From: Bacteroidaceae bacterium | GTDB taxonomy: Bacteria > Bacteroidota > Bacteroidia > Bacteroidales > Bacteroidaceae | Length of the DNA: 64,000 nucleotides | Assembly: GCA_017546505.1 (NCBI GenBank) | Contig: JAFYWV010000002.1 | Location: forward strand, 44,801-108,800 | Direction of reading: 5' to 3' | The notes under the pieces: model-generated | What the model saw: the letters and a program-made list of their open reading frames with translations, nothing else | Told to the model about the DNA's origin: nothing | The model's database searches: none | Program-made: the position numbers and the translations under genes | Part shown: positions 27,083-35,867 of the stretch, one piece after another | Numbering within the stretch: the first letter of the stretch is position 1 | Layout: every line of letters begins with the position of its first letter

Positions 27083-29056
27083 ATGTATCATATAGAACAA
27101 TTAAGGAGTAAAGAGATTGCTGATTTGCAATCTATTGCTCAGGATTTAGGAATCAAAGGTATAAAGTCGCTTGGTAGGGACGAACTGATTTATCGTATTC
27201 TGGACGGTCAGGCAATGCAGAATAGCAAAAGCGGAGCTCCAGCTGTCGTAAAGGAAGAGAATAGAATGACACGTCGTGAGCACCGTCGTAATAGAATACA
27301 CTCCGATGCGCCAAGCAAGGTCTATACTGCAACCGGGGATAAAGCCGTAAAGGTTGAGAAGGATGAACCCAATAAATCAAAACAGGAAGTGAAAACCACA
27401 AAAGCTCCCGAGGAGAACAATACTCCGCTTGTCGTAGAGGAAAAAGTTCTTGAGGCTGCTACACAAACGGTTGTTCCACAGCCTAATGACGAGGTTCAGA
27501 AACAGAAGAAACGTGGCCGTAAACCAAAGAAAGATAAAGCTGAAGCTACAGACGGCATTCAGGTTGAAAATCCCGTTGCAGAGGATGTTGCCACAGAGCC
27601 TGTACCGGTTGTGGAGAGTGAGGGCGGCAATGCTCCTAAAAAACGTGGACGCAAGCCCAAGAATAAGATGGCAGAACAACCCGCAGAGCAAGTTGCTCCC
27701 GAGACGGATGTTGAGCCGGCGGTGCCTGCAGTATCCGAAGACGAGGGTGAGGCTTTTGTTGCGATAGAGAATCTTCCCACCGATACAAAGGAAATACCGG
27801 TGGAGCTTGCAAACAAGTTCGAAAAAAATAACAAAGGACAGAAAAATAACGACAACAAGAAAAACCGTTATAACAACAATGAACGTCGTGAGCAGCAACC
27901 TCAGAATGAGGAGCAGCCGGCTGCAAAGCAGTACGATTTTGCCGATGTGCTGCGCGTTGAAGGTGTGCTTGAGATTATGCCCGACAATTACGGTTTCCTT
28001 CGTTCATCCGATTATAACTACCTTGCGTCTCCCGATGACGTTTATGTGTCACAATCCCAGATAAAGCTCTATGGTCTGAAGACCGGTGATGTTGTTGAGG
28101 GTATAATTCGCCCTGCAGCGGCCGGTGAAAAATATTTTCCACTTGTAAAGGTTAACCGCATAAACGGCTCATCACCCGAACTGGTGCGCGACCGTGTGTC
28201 GTTCGAGAACCTCACCCCACTGTTCCCGGATGAGAAATTTACTCTCTGCACAGGCAGTTACGACAATCTCTCGGCTCGTGTGGTCGACCTCTTCTCGCCA
28301 ATAGGAAAAGGACAGCGCGGTCTCATCGTTGCTCAGCCCAAGACTGGTAAGACAATGCTGTTGAAGGATATTGCCAATGCAATTGCAGCCAATCACCCCG
28401 AGGCATATATGATTATGCTGCTCATTGACGAGCGTCCCGAGGAGGTTACCGATATGGCACGTTCGGTGAATGCCGAGGTTATTGCATCTACTTTTGATGA
28501 GCCTGCCGAGCGTCACGTGAAGATTGCGGGCATTGTTCTTGAGCGTGCAAAGAGAATGGTTGAGTGTGGCCACGATGTCGTGATTTTCCTTGATTCTATA
28601 ACGCGTCTTGCGCGTGCCTACAATACCGTTTCTCCGGCTTCGGGCAAGGTTCTATCGGGTGGTGTGGATGCAAACGCCCTGCACAAACCCAAGCGCTTCT
28701 TCGGTGCTGCGCGTAACATTGAGAACGGCGGTTCGCTCACCATTATTGCCACAGCGCTCATTGACACCGGTTCAAAGATGGATGAGGTGATTTTTGAGGA
28801 GTTCAAGGGTACTGGTAATATGGAGTTGCAGCTCGACCGCTCGTTGGCAAACAAGCGCATCTTCCCCGCTGTAAATATCATAGCTTCATCAACACGTCGC
28901 GACGATTTGTTGCTCGACCGTCAGACACTTGACCGTATGTGGATACTCCGCAAATATCTGTCGGATATGACTCCGATAGAAGCTATGGAGTTTGTAAAGG
29001 ATAGGCTTGAAAGGACAAAGGATAATGATGAATTTCTTTTGAGTATGAACTCGTAA
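27083..29056 (+). CDS. rho: Transcription termination factor Rho with a large disordered, AT-hook-like insert
   Basis: A 657-residue ATP-dependent RNA helicase that ends transcription. The E. coli protein has 419 residues. Residues 1-45 are the Rho N-terminal helical domain. Residues ~46-280 are a low-complexity, charged and Asn-rich insert with two AT-hook-like motifs (KKRGRKPK at 142-149 and 186-193). The cold-shock RNA-binding domain follows (~284-360, [14 protein letters not shown]). The helicase core has Walker A AQPKTGKT (417-424), Walker [17 protein letters not shown] (~499-514) and the Q/R-loop region [17 protein letters not shown]. Large inserts are common in Bacteroidota Rho, and in Bacteroides thetaiotaomicron the insert has been linked to phase separation. 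Confidence 0.95.
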   Translation: MYHIEQLRSKEIADLQSIAQDLGIKGIKSLGRDELIYRILDGQAMQNSKSGAPAVVKEENRMTRREHRRNRIHSDAPSKVYTATGDKAVKVEKDEPNKSKQEVKTTKAPEENNTPLVVEEKVLEAATQTVVPQPNDEVQKQKKRGRKPKKDKAEATDGIQVENPVAEDVATEPVPVVESEGGNAPKKRGRKPKNKMAEQPAEQVAPETDVEPAVPAVSEDEGEAFVAIENLPTDTKEIPVELANKFEKNNKGQKNNDNKKNRYNNNERREQQPQNEEQPAAKQYDFADVLRVEGVLEIMPDNYGFLRSSDYNYLASPDDVYVSQSQIKLYGLKTGDVVEGIIRPAAAGEKYFPLVKVNRINGSSPELVRDRVSFENLTPLFPDEKFTLCTGSYDNLSARVVDLFSPIGKGQRGLIVAQPKTGKTMLLKDIANAIAANHPEAYMIMLLIDERPEEVTDMARSVNAEVIASTFDEPAERHVKIAGIVLERAKRMVECGHDVVIFLDSITRLARAYNTVSPASGKVLSGGVDANALHKPKRFFGAARNIENGGSLTIIATALIDTGSKMDEVIFEEFKGTGNMELQLDRSLANKRIFPAVNIIASSTRRDDLLLDRQTLDRMWILRKYLSDMTPIEAMEFVKDRLERTKDNDEFLLSMNS

Positions 29057-29077
29057 GAATATACAATTTGTGGCAGG

Positions 29078-29111
29078 CAGAAGACAATTATCAGGTTGTC
29101 TTCTGTTTTTT
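29078..29111 (+). terminator. Terminator after rho
   Basis: A 10-bp stem CAGAAGACAA (29078-29087) and TTGTCTTCTG (29096-29105) with an 8-nt loop, followed by TTTTT. It lies 21 nt past the rho stop codon. Confidence 0.85.
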
Positions 29112-29122
29112 ATTAACTATTA

Positions 29123-29153
29123 TTTGTTTTGTTTAGTAAATTTTGTATGTTTG
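29123..29153 (+). promoter_or_regulatory. Predicted promoter of the TRL-like lipoprotein gene
   Basis: TTTG (29123-29126), a 19-nt spacer and TATGTTTG (29146-29153) give a full consensus match. The start codon is 49 nt further on. Confidence 0.75.
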
Positions 29154-29202
29154 CACCACAAATGAGTAATATTATAGTGTAAATTTTAATAATTATTAAG
29201 TT

Positions 29203-29496
29203 ATGAAAAAGTTTCTTGTTAAAGCAAGCGCATTGCTTTTTGCCGGTTTTATGATGGCTAGCTGCTGTACAATTTCTTATCCTGTTGCTGCAACTTCTAA
29301 CCCTGTAGGTTCAAAGTGTGGTGAGACAAGCAGCTATGTTTATCTTGGTGTTTTCGGTTCAAAGGGTAAGAAGACCGGTATTCAGCAAAGTGCAGAAAAG
29401 GCTGGTATTACAAGCATTTCTCACGTAGATTCTTATGTTAAGAACATTTTATTCGGAATTGTTCAGAAGCGTACAGTTAAGGTTTACGGTGAGTAA
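29203..29496 (+). CDS. Small TRL-like lipoprotein
   Basis: A 97-residue lipoprotein with a lipobox at Cys21 (MMASCCTISYP). The mature part, with KCGETSSYVYLGVFGSKGKKT and the C-terminal VKNILFGIVQKRTVKVYGE, fits the TRL-like family (named from a tRNA-linked locus). Its function is unknown. In bacteria these proteins are short, Gly-rich and envelope-bound. A strong promoter in front and a strong terminator behind make it a single-gene unit that is probably well expressed. Confidence 0.75.
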   Translation: MKKFLVKASALLFAGFMMASCCTISYPVAATSNPVGSKCGETSSYVYLGVFGSKGKKTGIQQSAEKAGITSISHVDSYVKNILFGIVQKRTVKVYGE

Positions 29497-29511
29497 TCAA
29501 AAAAAGAATGA

Positions 29512-29553
29512 AATAATCCCCAAGAGTTCGTGAACTCTTGGGGATTATTTTTT
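29512..29553 (+). terminator. Strong intrinsic terminator after the TRL-like gene
   Basis: A perfect 18-bp stem, AATAATCCCCAAGAGTTC (29512-29529) with its complement at 29532-29549, a 2-nt loop (4-nt if the end pair opens) and a T-run to 29553. Confidence 0.92.
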
Positions 29554-29611
29554 GTGGTCTTCTTAATCGGTTTGTTCTATTCCAAACTGAATAATCGGTA
29601 CGTTGTGTTCT

Positions 29612-29980
29612 TTAGAACGGGAGGTCATCCGGGTCGTTCGCGGCCTTGCCAAAGTCGGGTACTTCAACTTTTGGTGAGTTGATGACCGGTGTTTCGGCTG
29701 GTGCAGGGGCTGCTCCTCTCTCCACTCTCCAGGCGCGTATGTCGTTGTACCAGCGTCCGTTATACTCGCGTGCGTTAATGTCGAACGAGACAGTGAGCTC
29801 GTCGCCTGCCTGTATGTTGAACTGTGCTATTTTGTCTGCTCCGAATACGTTAAAACATAACTTTTTGGGGAACTGCTCGTGTGTCTCCAAAACATATTCC
29901 TGCATTTTCCACTCGTTTCCTGTCTTTGATACGCCGCCTCTCTCCGGAAGCACTGCGATGATTTTTCCTGTAATCTCCAT
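29612..29980 (-). CDS. DUF3127 OB-fold protein with an SSB-like C-terminal tip
   Basis: A 122-residue cytoplasmic protein starting at the ATG at 29980. Residues 1-95 match DUF3127, a family related to single-strand-binding OB folds (MEITGKIIAVLPERGGVSKT, QFPKKLCFNVFGADKI, NGRWYNDIRAWRVER). A short Pro/Ala-rich linker leads to a C-terminus ANDPDDLPF. This closely resembles the acidic tip of SSB (DDDIPF in E. coli), which docks SSB-interacting proteins. The gene diverges from dnaN, in line with a role in DNA replication or repair. Biochemical function is inferred, not shown. Confidence 0.85.
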   Translation of the reverse strand: MEITGKIIAVLPERGGVSKTGNEWKMQEYVLETHEQFPKKLCFNVFGADKIAQFNIQAGDELTVSFDINAREYNGRWYNDIRAWRVERGAAPAPAETPVINSPKVEVPDFGKAANDPDDLPF

Positions 29981-30000
29981 AGTTTTCTTTAAATTGTGGG

Positions 30001-30031
30001 CGAAAGTAGTTCTTTTATTTGCGAAATGCAA
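30001..30031 (-). promoter_or_regulatory. Predicted promoter of the DUF3127 gene
   Basis: Minus-strand TTG (30029-30031), a 20-nt spacer and TACTTTCG (30001-30008). The ATG is 20 nt beyond the -7 element. Confidence 0.5.
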
Positions 30032-30072
30032 TTTTTTTTGCCCCATTTTTATCGGTTTTTATATATTTAGTT

Positions 30073-30103
30073 TATCTTTGTAAGTAATACGCGCGCGGGC
30101 GCG
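30073..30103 (+). promoter_or_regulatory. -7 element and GC-rich leader start of dnaN
   Basis: TATCTTTG at 30073-30080 is a perfect -7 element. Shortly after it comes an alternating purine/pyrimidine run, GCGCGCGGGCGCG (30091-30103), unusual in this AT-rich leader. The dnaN ATG is at 30143. Confidence 0.55.
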
Positions 30104-30142
30104 TTGGCATTATTCGGTAAATTAATTAAAACTTTTATACTT

Positions 30143-31267
30143 ATGAATTTTACAGTTTCAAGTTCATTATTGGCGTCTCGTTTGCAGACAATCAGCCGTG
30201 TAATCAATTCAAAGAATACAATTCCTGTTTTGGATTGTGTGTTGTTTGAACTCGAGGGTAACAAACTCACTCTGACAGCTTCTGACCCTGATAATACACT
30301 CAACACCTCGTTTGAGGTTGTGGATTGCTCCGAGGATTTCAGTTTTGCGATTTCGTCAAAAATTCTGATTGATTCTTTGAAGGAGATATCTGAACAGCCC
30401 ATTCGTTTTGACGTGAAGAAAGAGACTCTTGAGATAACAATATACTATCAGAACGGTAAGTATAGCCTTGTTGGTCAGAATGCCGACGAATATCCTTCGG
30501 CAGCTGTTCTTGGTGAGAGCGCTGTGGCAATCAATGTGCCGACAAAGGTGCTTTCAAGCGGCATCTCTTGCTCGTTGTTTGCTGCTGCAGATGATGAGGT
30601 GCGCCCTGTGATGTGCGGAGTTTATTTTGATTTTGCGCCCGATAGCATCACTTTGGTTGCTTCAGACGGTCACAAGTTGGTGCGTTGCCGCGATTATTCG
30701 GTGACTGGCGCCGAGAAGTCGGCTTTCATTCTTCCAAAGAAGCCTGCAACGCTCTTGAAGAACCTGCTTGGCAAGGATGGCCAGGAGGATGTTGCTGTTG
30801 AGTTCGATGGCCGTTTTGCAATATTTGATATGGGTGAGTATAAGTTGGTTTGTCGTCTTTTCGATGGTCGCTACCCCAATTACAATTCTGTTATTCCACA
30901 GAACAATCCTCACAAGCTCACTGTTGACCGTGTTGCGCTCATCAGCACATTGCGCCGTGTGGCGATATTTTCGTCACAGGTGAGCCTTATCAAATTGCAC
31001 CTCGAGGACAATAAGGTTGTGATTTCTGCTCAGGATACAGATTTCTCTACATCGGCCGAGGAGAGCATTGCTTGTAGCTATGATGGTGCTTCAATGAACA
31101 TTGGTTTCCGTGCTTCATTCCTCATCGACATTCTTAACAACACTCCGGGACAGGATGTAGTGATTGAACTTGCCGACCCTTCACGTGCCGGTGTCATTGT
31201 TCCTGCCGAGCAGGTCGATAAACAGGAGTTGCTGATGTTGTTGATGCCAATGATGCTTACGGATTGA
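30143..31267 (+). CDS. dnaN: DNA polymerase III beta subunit (sliding clamp)
   Basis: A 374-residue ring-forming clamp that tethers polymerase III to DNA. The three-domain repeat structure is visible: NFTVSSSLLASRLQTISRVI at the start, DNTLNTSFEV in domain 1, and VRPVMCGVYFDF with LVASDGHKLVRC in domain 2. The C-terminal LLMLLMPMMLTD contains the usual M-P-M pocket tail. The ATG at 30143 fits the family start; an upstream in-frame TTG at 30104 would add 13 residues and is unlikely. It is not next to dnaA here. It heads a co-directional run with an exonuclease, coaBC, recN and rlmB, spaced by a few nucleotides in most cases. Confidence 0.96.
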   Translation: MNFTVSSSLLASRLQTISRVINSKNTIPVLDCVLFELEGNKLTLTASDPDNTLNTSFEVVDCSEDFSFAISSKILIDSLKEISEQPIRFDVKKETLEITIYYQNGKYSLVGQNADEYPSAAVLGESAVAINVPTKVLSSGISCSLFAAADDEVRPVMCGVYFDFAPDSITLVASDGHKLVRCRDYSVTGAEKSAFILPKKPATLLKNLLGKDGQEDVAVEFDGRFAIFDMGEYKLVCRLFDGRYPNYNSVIPQNNPHKLTVDRVALISTLRRVAIFSSQVSLIKLHLEDNKVVISAQDTDFSTSAEESIACSYDGASMNIGFRASFLIDILNNTPGQDVVIELADPSRAGVIVPAEQVDKQELLMLLMPMMLTD

Positions 31268-31269
31268 TT

Positions 31270-32037
31270 ATGAAACTGAATCTTGTAAAGCCAATAATAT
31301 TCTTCGATCTTGAGACAACGGGTACGGACATCTCAAAGGACCGCATTGTCGAAATTTGTTACATTAAGGTTTATCCTGATGGTAGGGAGGTTGAGTACAC
31401 CAAGCGAATAAATCCGGAGATGCACATCCCTGAGGCCGCTTCGGCTGTGCACGGCATTTATGATGCCGATGTTAAGGATTGCCCCACATTCAAGGAGGTT
31501 GCGCGTGAGATTGCCAATGAGTTCGAGGGGTGCGATGTTGCCGGTTTTAATTCAAACCGTTTCGACCTGCCTTTGCTTGCCGAGGAGTTCTTGCGTGCCC
31601 AGGTGGATATTGATTTGTCGCGTCTCAGGGCTGTGGATGTCCAGGTGTTGTATCACAAGCGTGAGCCACGTACATTGTCGGCGGCGTATAAGTTCTACTG
31701 TGGCGAGGTTCTCGAGGATGCGCACAGCGCTCTTGCCGACACACGTGCAACATATAATGTGCTTATGTCCCAACTCGACCGCTATGATGATATGCCAAAC
31801 GATATTGAGTTGCTGTCAAAGGAGTCGTCGTTTACAAATAATGTCGACTTTGCAGGGCGTATCGTGTATGATGCAGAGGGTAAGGAGGTTTTCAATTTCG
31901 GTAAATACAAAGGAATGCCTGTTGATGCAGTCCTTGACCGTGACCCTGGGTATTATGGTTGGATGATGAATGGTGATTTCCCGCTCAATACAAAGCAGGT
32001 GCTCACTCGTATCAAGCTTCGCGGAATGAAAAAATGA
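31270..32037 (+). CDS. DnaQ-like (epsilon-family) 3'-5' exonuclease
   Basis: A 255-residue DEDDh exonuclease starting 2 nt after dnaN. The Exo motifs are FFDLETTGTD (Asp/Glu pair), GFNSNRFDLPLLAEE and the HSALADTRAT motif with its His and Asp. The last ~70 residues (VFNFGKYKGMPVDAVL, DPGYYGWMM) form a small C-terminal module also found in exonuclease X-like and other bacterial DnaQ homologues. Linkage to the clamp gene suggests a proofreading or repair role, but an epsilon subunit proper cannot be told from a paralogue by sequence alone. Confidence 0.9.
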   Translation: MKLNLVKPIIFFDLETTGTDISKDRIVEICYIKVYPDGREVEYTKRINPEMHIPEAASAVHGIYDADVKDCPTFKEVAREIANEFEGCDVAGFNSNRFDLPLLAEEFLRAQVDIDLSRLRAVDVQVLYHKREPRTLSAAYKFYCGEVLEDAHSALADTRATYNVLMSQLDRYDDMPNDIELLSKESSFTNNVDFAGRIVYDAEGKEVFNFGKYKGMPVDAVLDRDPGYYGWMMNGDFPLNTKQVLTRIKLRGMKK

Positions 32038-32110
32038 AAAGAACGGCGCAGGTGTGCCTTGTGCTGCTTGTGGCGGATTTATATATGAAAAAGTGAAAGG
32101 AGACGGCGAG

Positions 32111-34195
32111 ATGCTTAAAGGAAAGAATATTGTTTTAGGTGTGACCGGTAGTATTGCGGCCTATAAGGCGGCATTGCTTGTCCGATTGTTGGTGAAAGAG
32201 GGAGCTGATGTACAGGTGGTGATGACTCCGGCTGCAAAGGAGTTTATCACTCCATTGACACTGTCTACATTGTCCGGGCATCCTGTGCTGTGTGACTTCT
32301 TCCATAGTGAAAGTGGTGCTTGGAACAGCCACGTAGAGCTTGGACTGTGGGCCGATGCTATGATTGTCGCTCCTGCAACAGCGTCTACCATCGGCAAGAT
32401 GGCGGGCGGTGTTGCCGATAATCTGCTTGTCACAACCTATCTGTCAATGAAGGCTCCTGTCTTTATAGCACCTGCAATGGACCTTGATATGTATGCTCAC
32501 CCTTCGACGCAGCGTAATATTGAGGTTTTGAAGGGGTATGGTAATCATATTATTGAGGCGGCTGCCGGCGAACTTGCAAGCCACTTGTGCGGCAAAGGGC
32601 GTATGGAGGAGCCTGCTGCTATTGTTGAACGCCTCAAGGATTTTTTTTTAGGCAATAGTGCTCTTGTAGGCAAAAAGGTGCTTGTTACAGCCGGGCCTAC
32701 ATACGAGAAGATTGACCCGGTACGTTTCATCGGCAACTATTCGTCGGGCAAGATGGGCTTTGCCATCGCTGAGGAGTGTGCTGCAAAAGGAGCGGATGTA
32801 ACGCTTGTTGCCGGTCCGGTGTCGCTGGAGTGCAATAATCCTAAGATAAAACGTGTCGATGTGGAATCTGCACGCGAGATGTACGATGCTGCAATGGCTG
32901 TATTCCCGACCTGTGATGTGGCAGTACTTTCGGCTGCTGTGGCCGATTATCGTCCGGCAGAGTGTGCGCCGGTGAAGATGAAACGTACGGCAGATGATAT
33001 GTGCATCGAGCTTACTCCCAATAGCGATATAGCGGCCTCTTTGGGCGCAATAAAAGGTGATGGCCGGTTGCTTGTGGGTTTTGCGCTTGAGACAAACAAT
33101 GCCGAGGAGAATGCACGCCTGAAACTGAAAAAGAAAAATCTTGATTTTATTGTGTTGAACTCGCTCGAGGATAAAGGTGCCGGCTTTGCCTGTGACACCA
33201 ACAAAGTGAGTATAATTGACAAGGATGGCAAGAGCGATTTCCCTTTGAAGAGTAAAAAAGAGGTCGCAAAGGATATTGTTGCGCATATCTCAAGGCTTCT
33301 TGTGGTGCTTGCGTTTATGTTGCTGCCTCTTTCTGCCAGTGCCGAGGGTGAGGAACTGAATGCAAATGTTACGCTCAATGCCTCAAAGGTGCAAGGCTCC
33401 AATACCGAGGTTTTTACACAGCTCGAGGAGTCTTTGAAGGCTTTTGTCAATGACCGCAAATGGACCACCAATGTCTATGAGGAGAATGAACGCATTAATT
33501 GTAATTTTACTTTTGTGGTGAACTCTTATGCCAACGATGGTTCTTTCGACTGCTCTTTGATGGTCCAGGCTTCGCGTCCGGTGTATGGCGCTTCCTATTC
33601 GTCGACACTTTTTCAGTACGAGGACAAGAGTATAAAATTCAAATATCAGCCATTTGACCGTTTGGAATTCATAGAGGAAAATCTGGATAACAATCTCACA
33701 GCTGTCATAGCCTTCTATGTGTATATGATTATTGGAATGGACTTGGATTCTATGGGTGAACTTGGCGGTAGTGAATTCTTGAACAAGGCGTTGACAATAG
33801 CTAACAATGCCCAAAATCTTGGTGATGCAGGCTGGCGTGTGGTTGGCGGCAGCAACAACCGTTATTCGATAATCGATGATTATATGAACGGTGCAATGGA
33901 ACCGGTCCGCAAGCTAATGTATAAATATCATCGTTTGGGATTGGACACGATGTTCAAAAATGCCGATGAAGGGCGTAAGGCCATAACAGAGAGTATGGCT
34001 CTTTTGAAAAAGGCATACGAGGACCGCCCGATGGCGTATTTTACAAAATTGCTCACCGAATACAAGGTTGACGAGATTGTGAATATCTATTCAAAGTGTA
34101 CTCCTGACGAAAAAAAGAGTGTTGTTGAGATACTCTCGAATATAAATCCTTCGTTGTCTTCGGAGTGGGAGAAAATAAAAAGAAACAATAATTGA
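32111..34195 (+). CDS. coaBC: CoaBC fused in frame to a PorD-like (DUF4835) exported protein
   Basis: A 694-residue reading frame that joins two normally separate genes. Residues 1-394 are bifunctional CoaBC of coenzyme A synthesis: the flavin-dependent decarboxylase CoaC (GVTGSIAAYKAA, active His74 in NSHVELGLWAD, Cys159 in SHLCGKG), then the CTP-dependent ligase CoaB (AGPTYEKIDPVRFIGNYSSG, AAVADYRP). Residues 395-411 (RLLVVLAFMLLPLSASA) are a signal-peptide-like segment with a possible cleavage site at ASA. Residues 412-694 match DUF4835, annotated as the T9SS component PorD. No stop codon separates them. The only ATG near the junction (33317) would give a truncated signal. It starts 73 nt after the exonuclease gene and ends 5 nt before recN. 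Confidence 0.9.
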   Translation: MLKGKNIVLGVTGSIAAYKAALLVRLLVKEGADVQVVMTPAAKEFITPLTLSTLSGHPVLCDFFHSESGAWNSHVELGLWADAMIVAPATASTIGKMAGGVADNLLVTTYLSMKAPVFIAPAMDLDMYAHPSTQRNIEVLKGYGNHIIEAAAGELASHLCGKGRMEEPAAIVERLKDFFLGNSALVGKKVLVTAGPTYEKIDPVRFIGNYSSGKMGFAIAEECAAKGADVTLVAGPVSLECNNPKIKRVDVESAREMYDAAMAVFPTCDVAVLSAAVADYRPAECAPVKMKRTADDMCIELTPNSDIAASLGAIKGDGRLLVGFALETNNAEENARLKLKKKNLDFIVLNSLEDKGAGFACDTNKVSIIDKDGKSDFPLKSKKEVAKDIVAHISRLLVVLAFMLLPLSASAEGEELNANVTLNASKVQGSNTEVFTQLEESLKAFVNDRKWTTNVYEENERINCNFTFVVNSYANDGSFDCSLMVQASRPVYGASYSSTLFQYEDKSIKFKYQPFDRLEFIEENLDNNLTAVIAFYVYMIIGMDLDSMGELGGSEFLNKALTIANNAQNLGDAGWRVVGGSNNRYSIIDDYMNGAMEPVRKLMYKYHRLGLDTMFKNADEGRKAITESMALLKKAYEDRPMAYFTKLLTEYKVDEIVNIYSKCTPDEKKSVVEILSNINPSLSSEWEKIKRNNN

Positions 34196-34200
34196 GCATA

Positions 34201-35862
34201 ATGCTGAAACATATATCTATTCGTAATTTTGCATTGATAGAGCGCGTGGAGGTTGATTTCTCTTCGGGCTTCTCTGTTATAACGGGTGAGACAGGTCACG
34301 GAAAATCTGTTTTTCTGGGTGCAATTTCTGTTTTGCTTGGGCAACGCTCCGATGCAAAATCTGTGCGGGAAGGAGCTGACCGCTGTGTTATAGAGGGGTG
34401 TTTTGATATATCCGATTTTGCAATGCAGGGATGGTTCGAAGAGAACGACCTTGATTATGACAATGAGTGCATTGTGCGTCGCGAGGTGGCAGCAACAGGG
34501 CGCAGCCGGGCGTTTGTTAACGACACTCCTGTCTCTGTGGCGCAGTTGAAAGAGCTTGGTGCCCGCTTGGTGGATATTCATTCTCAGCATCAGAACTTGT
34601 TGCTTGGCGACAGGGATTTCCAGCTCCGTGTGCTTGATGTCCTGGCAGGCAACAAGGCTTTGCTTGATGGTTACAGGGAACGGTATGATTGCTATCGTTC
34701 TTTGAACGCAGAACTTAAAAGGCTCAAGGAGGTGCTTGAGAGCAGTCGTCGCGACGAGGAGTGGCTACGCTTTCAGCTCGAGGAACTTGAGGCTGCGAAA
34801 CTTGTTGATGGCGAGGTTGAGGCACTTGAGCAGGAGATCGGCGAGTTGTCCCACGCCGAGGAGATACAGTCGGCATTGTATGGTGCTTGCACCGGTATAG
34901 ACGGTGAAGGGTGCAGTCTGTTGCAGACGTTGCGTGAATCGGCGAATGCTCTGTCCCGTATATCATCGCATTACAGTGCTGCTGCCGAACTCTCTGCCCG
35001 TATTGAGAACTGTTACATTGAACTCAAGGATTGTTGCGGTGAGATGGAGCAGCGTGCAGGGCGTGTGCAGTATTCGCCCGAGAGGCTCGAATATGTCGAG
35101 CGTCGTTTGGCAATGATATATGATTTGCAGAAGAAACATCGTGTTGAGTCGGTTGCTGCATTGTTGCATCTTTCTGCCGATTTTGCCGAGCGTCTTGATA
35201 AGATTGAGTGTGGAGATGACGATATAAAGGCTTTGGAACGTCGCATAGATGCTCTGGAAAAGGAACTGGTCAAGCTGGCCGCCGGGATTACAGAAACCCG
35301 CAAGGCGAGTGCACATCATCTGCAAAAGGAGATGGTTGCAATATTGGTGAATCTTGGTATGCCAATGATACGTTTTGAGGTGGGATTTGGTGCGACCGAT
35401 GGTTTCGCTCCGTATGGCTGTGATGTAGTTACATTCCTCTTCTCGGCCAACAGCAGCAGCGCTCCCCAACCGCTGAGCGAAGTGGCATCTGGGGGTGAGA
35501 TGGCGCGTGTGATGCTGGCGTTGAAATCGCTTGTGGCATCGGGCGTAGGCCATCCGACACTGATTTTCGACGAGGTGGATACCGGTGTATCGGGTGTGCT
35601 TGCAGAGCGTATGGGTAGAATGATGAAGCAGATGGGTTGTGCAAACCGTCAGGTATTGAGTATAACACACCTTCCTCAGGTTGCGGCTTTGGGCTCGCGT
35701 CACTACAAGGTACACAAGGAAGAGACTATAAAAGGAACAGTAACAGATATTGTAGAACTTGAACAACAGGAGAGAGTGCGTGAGATTGCGCAGATGATGA
35801 GCGGTGAAGTGCTCACTGAAGCGGCGATAAATGCAGCCAATCTGATGTTGTCACAATCATAA
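34201..35862 (+). CDS. recN: DNA repair ATPase RecN
   Basis: A 553-residue SMC-like protein used in double-strand-break repair. The N-terminal ATPase half has Walker A GETGHGKSVFLGAISVLLG near residue 30; most relatives have Ala where this one has His. The central coiled coil (~150-365) is Glu/Leu-rich. The C-terminal half carries the signature SGGEMARVMLALKS and Walker B LIFDEVDTGVSG. I start it at the ATG at 34201 (MLKHISIRNFALIERV). It overlaps none of its neighbours: 5 nt after coaBC-porD and 5 nt before rlmB. Confidence 0.95.
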   Translation: MLKHISIRNFALIERVEVDFSSGFSVITGETGHGKSVFLGAISVLLGQRSDAKSVREGADRCVIEGCFDISDFAMQGWFEENDLDYDNECIVRREVAATGRSRAFVNDTPVSVAQLKELGARLVDIHSQHQNLLLGDRDFQLRVLDVLAGNKALLDGYRERYDCYRSLNAELKRLKEVLESSRRDEEWLRFQLEELEAAKLVDGEVEALEQEIGELSHAEEIQSALYGACTGIDGEGCSLLQTLRESANALSRISSHYSAAAELSARIENCYIELKDCCGEMEQRAGRVQYSPERLEYVERRLAMIYDLQKKHRVESVAALLHLSADFAERLDKIECGDDDIKALERRIDALEKELVKLAAGITETRKASAHHLQKEMVAILVNLGMPMIRFEVGFGATDGFAPYGCDVVTFLFSANSSSAPQPLSEVASGGEMARVMLALKSLVASGVGHPTLIFDEVDTGVSGVLAERMGRMMKQMGCANRQVLSITHLPQVAALGSRHYKVHKEETIKGTVTDIVELEQQERVREIAQMMSGEVLTEAAINAANLMLSQS

Positions 35863-35867
35863 ATGAT

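Noticed and set aside
30091-30103. The GC-alternating run in the dnaN leader as a special DNA structure or origin element
   Set aside because: It is only 13 nt long, and no DnaA boxes or AT-rich unwinding region were seen around it; no dnaA gene is adjacent.
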